A stretch of DNA of 9,790 nt from Burkholderiales bacterium (GTDB lineage Bacteria > Pseudomonadota > Gammaproteobacteria > Burkholderiales > Burkholderiaceae). The stretch spans positions 1 to 9,790 of the forward strand of contig CANBUA010000186.1 of assembly GCA_947372535.1 (NCBI GenBank), in the 5' to 3' direction. The notes beneath the pieces are model-generated. The model did not search any database. It had not been told where the DNA came from and saw only the letters and a list, made by a program, of their open reading frames with translations. The translations under genes and the position numbers were made by a program. Shown here piece by piece: positions 6,597-9,790 of this stretch. Numbering within the stretch: the first letter of the stretch is position 1; each line of letters starts with the position of its first letter.

Positions 6597-6842
6597 ATGA
6601 CGAACCACCTTGCGCACGACCCGATCTGGAGCACTGCCGCCTTTGGCGCCGCCACCGGCACCACCGCGCTGGAGCTCTCCAGCCTGGGCGATCACCTGGG
6701 CCACTGCCAAGGCACAGGGCCTCGACTGCTGGCCATGCGCTACGGGGCCGAGGCCACGCAAACTTTCATCACCGCTCGTTTTGTCACGACCCTGCTGATG
6801 TTCACCGCGCTGATCGCGGGCGTCGTCAGCATGATGTCCTGA
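6597..6842 (+). CDS. Small one-helix membrane protein, unrecognised
   Basis: This 81-residue protein is not recognised. The first 60 residues are mostly soluble, with many Ala, Gly, Thr and Leu and two His near GDHLGHCQG. The C-terminus is one membrane helix (about residues 61-80, FVTTLLMFTALIAGVVSMMS), so a tail-anchored form is likely. Three ATGs lie close together (6585, 6591, 6597); the last is chosen because GGAG at 6587-6590 is six bases before it. The gene lies directly upstream of the glucan synthase and in the same reading frame, separated by one TGA (6840-6842). It could be a separate small partner gene or the front of a longer synthase split by a stop. The helix and ribosome-binding site favour a real gene; no function is claimed. 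Confidence 0.55.
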   Translation: MTNHLAHDPIWSTAAFGAATGTTALELSSLGDHLGHCQGTGPRLLAMRYGAEATQTFITARFVTTLLMFTALIAGVVSMMS

Positions 6843-6845
6843 GCG

Positions 6846-9790
6846 GTGGGCCAACGCGATTTACGACGGCTGGTACCCAACGCGCCTCAGGCGCTCGTGG
6901 ATTTGCTGGACACCTCACATGGGGCGCTTCAGCCACCCATCCGCTCCGAGATTTTCGGCCTGGAGCGCTTTGCCCAGCATGGCCGCAGCCTGGGCGAGAC
7001 CCACCGGGTCGCCAAGCGGACCAGCTGGCGCATCACCTTCTTCCCTCGCCTGCAAGACAACATCCGCACGCTGCGATCGGCGCACCGCTACATGGCCACG
7101 CAAGCGGCCGCCGGCTATGACATCAGCCCCGCCGCTGAATGGCTGCTGGACAACTTTCACCTGATCGAGGCCCAGCTCAAGGCCGTGCACGAAGGGCTGC
7201 CGCGCAGCTACTTCCGAACCCTGCCCGTCCTGATGGACGAACCTTTGGCTGGCTTGCCGCGGGTCTATGGCGTGGCCTGGGCCTTCGTGGCCCACACCGA
7301 TGGCGCCTTCAACGAAGCGCTGCTGTGCCAGTACCTCACGGCCTATCAGGAAACCCGCGAGCTCAAGCTGAGCGAGATGTGGGCCTTGCCGACCACCCTG
7401 CGCGTCGTGCTGATCGAGAACCTGCGGCGCCTGGCCGAACGCCTGGCCGCGCACAAGGCCGCGCGCGAGCTGGCCAACCGTTGCTGCGATCACCTCTCGT
7501 CTTACAGCATCGAGGCACTCGACAGCCTGGTGGCCTGGCTGACGCCACGCGGCGTGGACCAGATCTTTTTGGCGCAGATGGCGCAGCGCCTGAACGAAGG
7601 TGGCGCCATGCCCAACGCGCGCCACGACACCGCGCATGCGCAGTGGCTTCAATCGGTCATGCTCGACCTGGCCCGCGTTCAGAGCCAGCAAACCGCCGAC
7701 CAGACGGCCGACAACCTCAGCATGAGCAACGCGGTCACCTCGCTGCGCGCCATTGGTGATGCCGATTGGCCGGACATCGTCTCGCGCACCAGCACGCTCA
7801 TGACGCAGATGCTGGCCCTGCCCTTGTTCGCGGCCGAACACGTGGGCACCCGTGACCTGACCTTGCACGCCATCGAACGCCTGGCCCGCCAGAGCGGACG
7901 GGGTGAACTGGCCGTGGCCAGCGCCTTGACGGCCTTGATGGCGGCCGCCACAGCCAACCCCGACAGTTCGCAGGCCGAAGGGAGCCAAGCCCGCCACTGG
8001 CTCGAAGGCCCAGGCCGCCCTGCCTTGCTACGGGCTTTGCATGTCCCCGAGTCCCGGGTCTTCGCCTGGCGCGCCATGTGGCAGCGGTGGACCTTCCCCG
8101 CTTACCTGGGCACCTTGTTACTGGGCACGGCCGCGCTGGTGGCCTGGCTGAGCTGGGATCACCGCGGCGACTGGGCCTGGCTAGGCATCGTCTTGATGGT
8201 GTTCCCTGCATCAGAGGCCGTGATCGCCGTCATCAACCGCCTGGTCAGCGAGTCGAAACAACCGCACCACCTGCCCCGCCTGGCCCTGGCCGCAGGCATC
8301 CCCATCGAACACCGCGTGATGGTGGTCATCCCCTCGATGTTGACGAACACCACCGCCATCGACGAGCTGGCCCACAGGCTGGAGCTGCATCACCTGGCCA
8401 ACCCGCAAGCGCATGCGCAGTTCGCCTTGCTGACCGACTGGGCCGATGCCGACACCGCCCATCAACAGGCCGACGATGCCTTCCTGGCCCAGGCGAGTGC
8501 GCTGGTCGCCCAACTCAACGCACGCCACCCGGCGAGCGCGCCCGATGCGGCCCCGCGCTTCATCCTGCTGCACCGCCATCGCAGCTTCAGCGAGAGTGAA
8601 CAGCGCTGGATCGGCTGGGAGCGCAAGCGCGGCAAACTCGAACAGTTGGTCGCAGCCCTGTTCAATGACGCATCCCCCGTGTTCATCGACCTGGGTGAGG
8701 CCTCCCGCATCGCCCTGCGCACGCGCTACATCGTCACGCTTGACTCCGACACGCAGATGCCACCTGGCCGCCTGCGCGAGCTGGTCAGCGTGGCGGCGCA
8801 CCCGGACAACCAGCCCCGGCTGGATGACAGTGGGCGCCAGGTCGTCTCGGGCTATGGCATCTTGCAGCCCCGCGTGGTCACGCCCCTGCCCGCGCCCAAG
8901 GACTTCACCCGTTTTCACTGGCTGTTCGCCGGGCAGAGCGGCGTCGACCCGTACAGCGCTGCCACCTCGGAGGTCTACCAGGATTTGTTTGCCGAGGGCA
9001 GCTTCAATGGCAAGGGCCTGCTCAATGTGGCGGCCGTGCAGGCCGTGCTGGCCCACCGGCTGCCGGAAGGGCTCATCCTCAGCCATGACTTGCTCGAAGG
9101 CTCGATCGCCCGCTGCGCCACGGTGACCGACATCACGCTGATCGAAGAGGCGCCCTTCCATGCCGATGTGGCTGCCTCGCGCGTGCACCGCTGGACGCGT
9201 GGCGATTGGCAACTGCTGCCTGTGCTCTTTGGCCCGATCGGCCAAGGCATGAGCGGCATCAACCGCTGGAAAATGCTGGACAACCTGCGGCGCTCGCTGG
9301 TCGCACCGGCCTCGCTGGCCTGGCTGCTGCTCACGCTGGCGGGCGTCGGCATCTCACCCTGGGCCGCTTTGGGTCTGGTGATCGCCTCCTTGTCTGCCGG
9401 CCCTTTGATGGGCGCGGTGGCTGGCTTCTCGCCCAGCCGCCATGCCGTGGCCCGGCAGCGTTTCTACGGCCAGGCGGCCAAGGAGCTGTACCGCGCCGTC
9501 TTCGGCGGCCTGTGGCTGCTGGCCCAACTGGTGCAGCGCGCCATGCTGGCCATTGATGCCATCGCGCGGGCCTTGCACCGCATGCAAGTCAGCCACCGGC
9601 ACCTGCTTCAATGGGCCACCAGCGCCGCCGTGCAGGCCTCAGCGCGCACCGACCTGGCCTCCATGGCCAAAGCGCACTGGCCGGAGTGCGTGCTGGCGCT
9701 GGCATTGACCATCGCTCTGCAAGCCAGCGGCACGCACCACCCCGCGCTGGCCTTGGCCTTGGGCCTGGCCTGGACCGCCTCGCCCCTGTG
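6846..9790 (+). CDS. ndvB: Cyclic beta-1,2-glucan synthase, NdvB/ChvB type (N-terminal part, runs off the right edge)
   Basis: The frame is open from the TGA at 6840 to the window end (about 981 codons); full-length family members are about 2,800 residues. The enzyme polymerises glucose from UDP-glucose into beta-1,2-glucan and cyclises it at the inner membrane for the periplasm. Numbered from the GTG at 6846: the N-terminal region holds SEIFGLERFAQHG, AAEWLLDNFHLIEAQLK and LPRVYGVAWAFVAHTDGAF. Two membrane segments follow (about residues 417-440 and 444-465), then a GT84 glycosyltransferase domain from about 491 (VMVVIPSMLTNTTAIDEL). It includes the DSD metal/nucleotide motif in YIVTLDSDTQMPPG (Asp633, Asp635), VDPYSAATSEVYQDLF, LILSHDLLEGS and HRWTRGDWQLL (781-791). 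More membrane segments follow 9300. The phosphorylase-like C-terminus lies outside. The start is uncertain: no ATG occurs before 7092, which is inside conserved sequence, so GTG at 6846 or 6897 is assumed. Confidence 0.9.
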   Translation, partial: MGQRDLRRLVPNAPQALVDLLDTSHGALQPPIRSEIFGLERFAQHGRSLGETHRVAKRTSWRITFFPRLQDNIRTLRSAHRYMATQAAAGYDISPAAEWLLDNFHLIEAQLKAVHEGLPRSYFRTLPVLMDEPLAGLPRVYGVAWAFVAHTDGAFNEALLCQYLTAYQETRELKLSEMWALPTTLRVVLIENLRRLAERLAAHKAARELANRCCDHLSSYSIEALDSLVAWLTPRGVDQIFLAQMAQRLNEGGAMPNARHDTAHAQWLQSVMLDLARVQSQQTADQTADNLSMSNAVTSLRAIGDADWPDIVSRTSTLMTQMLALPLFAAEHVGTRDLTLHAIERLARQSGRGELAVASALTALMAAATANPDSSQAEGSQARHWLEGPGRPALLRALHVPESRVFAWRAMWQRWTFPAYLGTLLLGTAALVAWLSWDHRGDWAWLGIVLMVFPASEAVIAVINRLVSESKQPHHLPRLALAAGIPIEHRVMVVIPSMLTNTTAIDELAHRLELHHLANPQAHAQFALLTDWADADTAHQQADDAFLAQASALVAQLNARHPASAPDAAPRFILLHRHRSFSESEQRWIGWERKRGKLEQLVAALFNDASPVFIDLGEASRIALRTRYIVTLDSDTQMPPGRLRELVSVAAHPDNQPRLDDSGRQVVSGYGILQPRVVTPLPAPKDFTRFHWLFAGQSGVDPYSAATSEVYQDLFAEGSFNGKGLLNVAAVQAVLAHRLPEGLILSHDLLEGSIARCATVTDITLIEEAPFHADVAASRVHRWTRGDWQLLPVLFGPIGQGMSGINRWKMLDNLRRSLVAPASLAWLLLTLAGVGISPWAALGLVIASLSAGPLMGAVAGFSPSRHAVARQRFYGQAAKELYRAVFGGLWLLAQLVQRAMLAIDAIARALHRMQVSHRHLLQWATSAAVQASARTDLASMAKAHWPECVLALALTIALQASGTHHPALALALGLAWTASPL

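Noticed and set aside
6915..7997. Long minus-strand open frame of 360 codons opposite the glucan synthase
   Set aside because: The plus-strand frame carries clear NdvB sequence throughout; the antisense frame is Gly/Gln/Arg/Val-rich shadow sequence with no recognisable domain.
8211..9245. Minus-strand open frame of 344 codons
   Set aside because: Antisense to the GT84 catalytic domain with its DSD and HRWTRGDWQLL motifs; a composition shadow.

Overview
The window reads as chromosomal DNA from a GC-rich betaproteobacterium, most likely of the order Burkholderiales. This rests on strong G/C bias at third codon positions, an ArsC-Acr3-ArsH arsenic cluster, a fused Ada-AlkA protein followed by Ogt, and a NdvB-type glucan synthase. 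The genus cannot be fixed from the sequence. Genes are tightly packed and no tRNA, rRNA, insertion sequence or CRISPR array was seen.

Layout: (1) Positions 1-2093, plus strand, hold the end of an arsenic detoxification operon: the C-terminal part of arsC (arsenate reductase), acr3 (arsenite efflux permease) and arsH (NADPH-dependent FMN reductase family). Spacing is a few bases or a 4-base overlap. (2) At 2115-2143 a strong hairpin lies between two converging transcription units. (3) Positions 2149-3990, minus strand, hold four genes that look like one metal-handling unit, read from 3990 down: a small exported Cys-rich protein, a putative outer-membrane beta-barrel protein, a periplasmic MerP-like HMA-domain protein, and a three-helix MerT-like inner-membrane protein. 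No mercuric reductase or MerR regulator accompanies them, so the metal is unknown. Just upstream on the same strand is a small DUF1488-like protein (4013-4315). (4) Positions 4378-6397, minus strand, hold an alkylation-damage repair pair: an Ada-AlkA fusion glycosylase and an overlapping O6-methylguanine-DNA methyltransferase. (5) After a divergent intergenic region of about 200 bases, the plus strand carries a small one-helix membrane protein (6597-6842). It is followed by the N-terminal 980 or so residues of a cyclic beta-1,2-glucan synthase, which runs off the right edge. The small gene and the synthase share a reading frame and are separated only by one TGA, and the synthase frame has no ATG until well inside its conserved region.

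How the genes work together: arsC makes arsenite from arsenate, Acr3 exports it, and ArsH is usually linked to organoarsenical or redox protection. The converging HMA/MerT-like unit looks like a second metal route, with parts predicted for the outer membrane, the periplasm and the inner membrane. The repair pair removes alkylated purines (AlkA) and O6-alkylguanine (Ogt), with the Ada N-terminus as the likely alkylation sensor. The glucan synthase is separate in function (periplasmic glucans). The best candidate for something not well described is the four-gene unit at 2149-3990.
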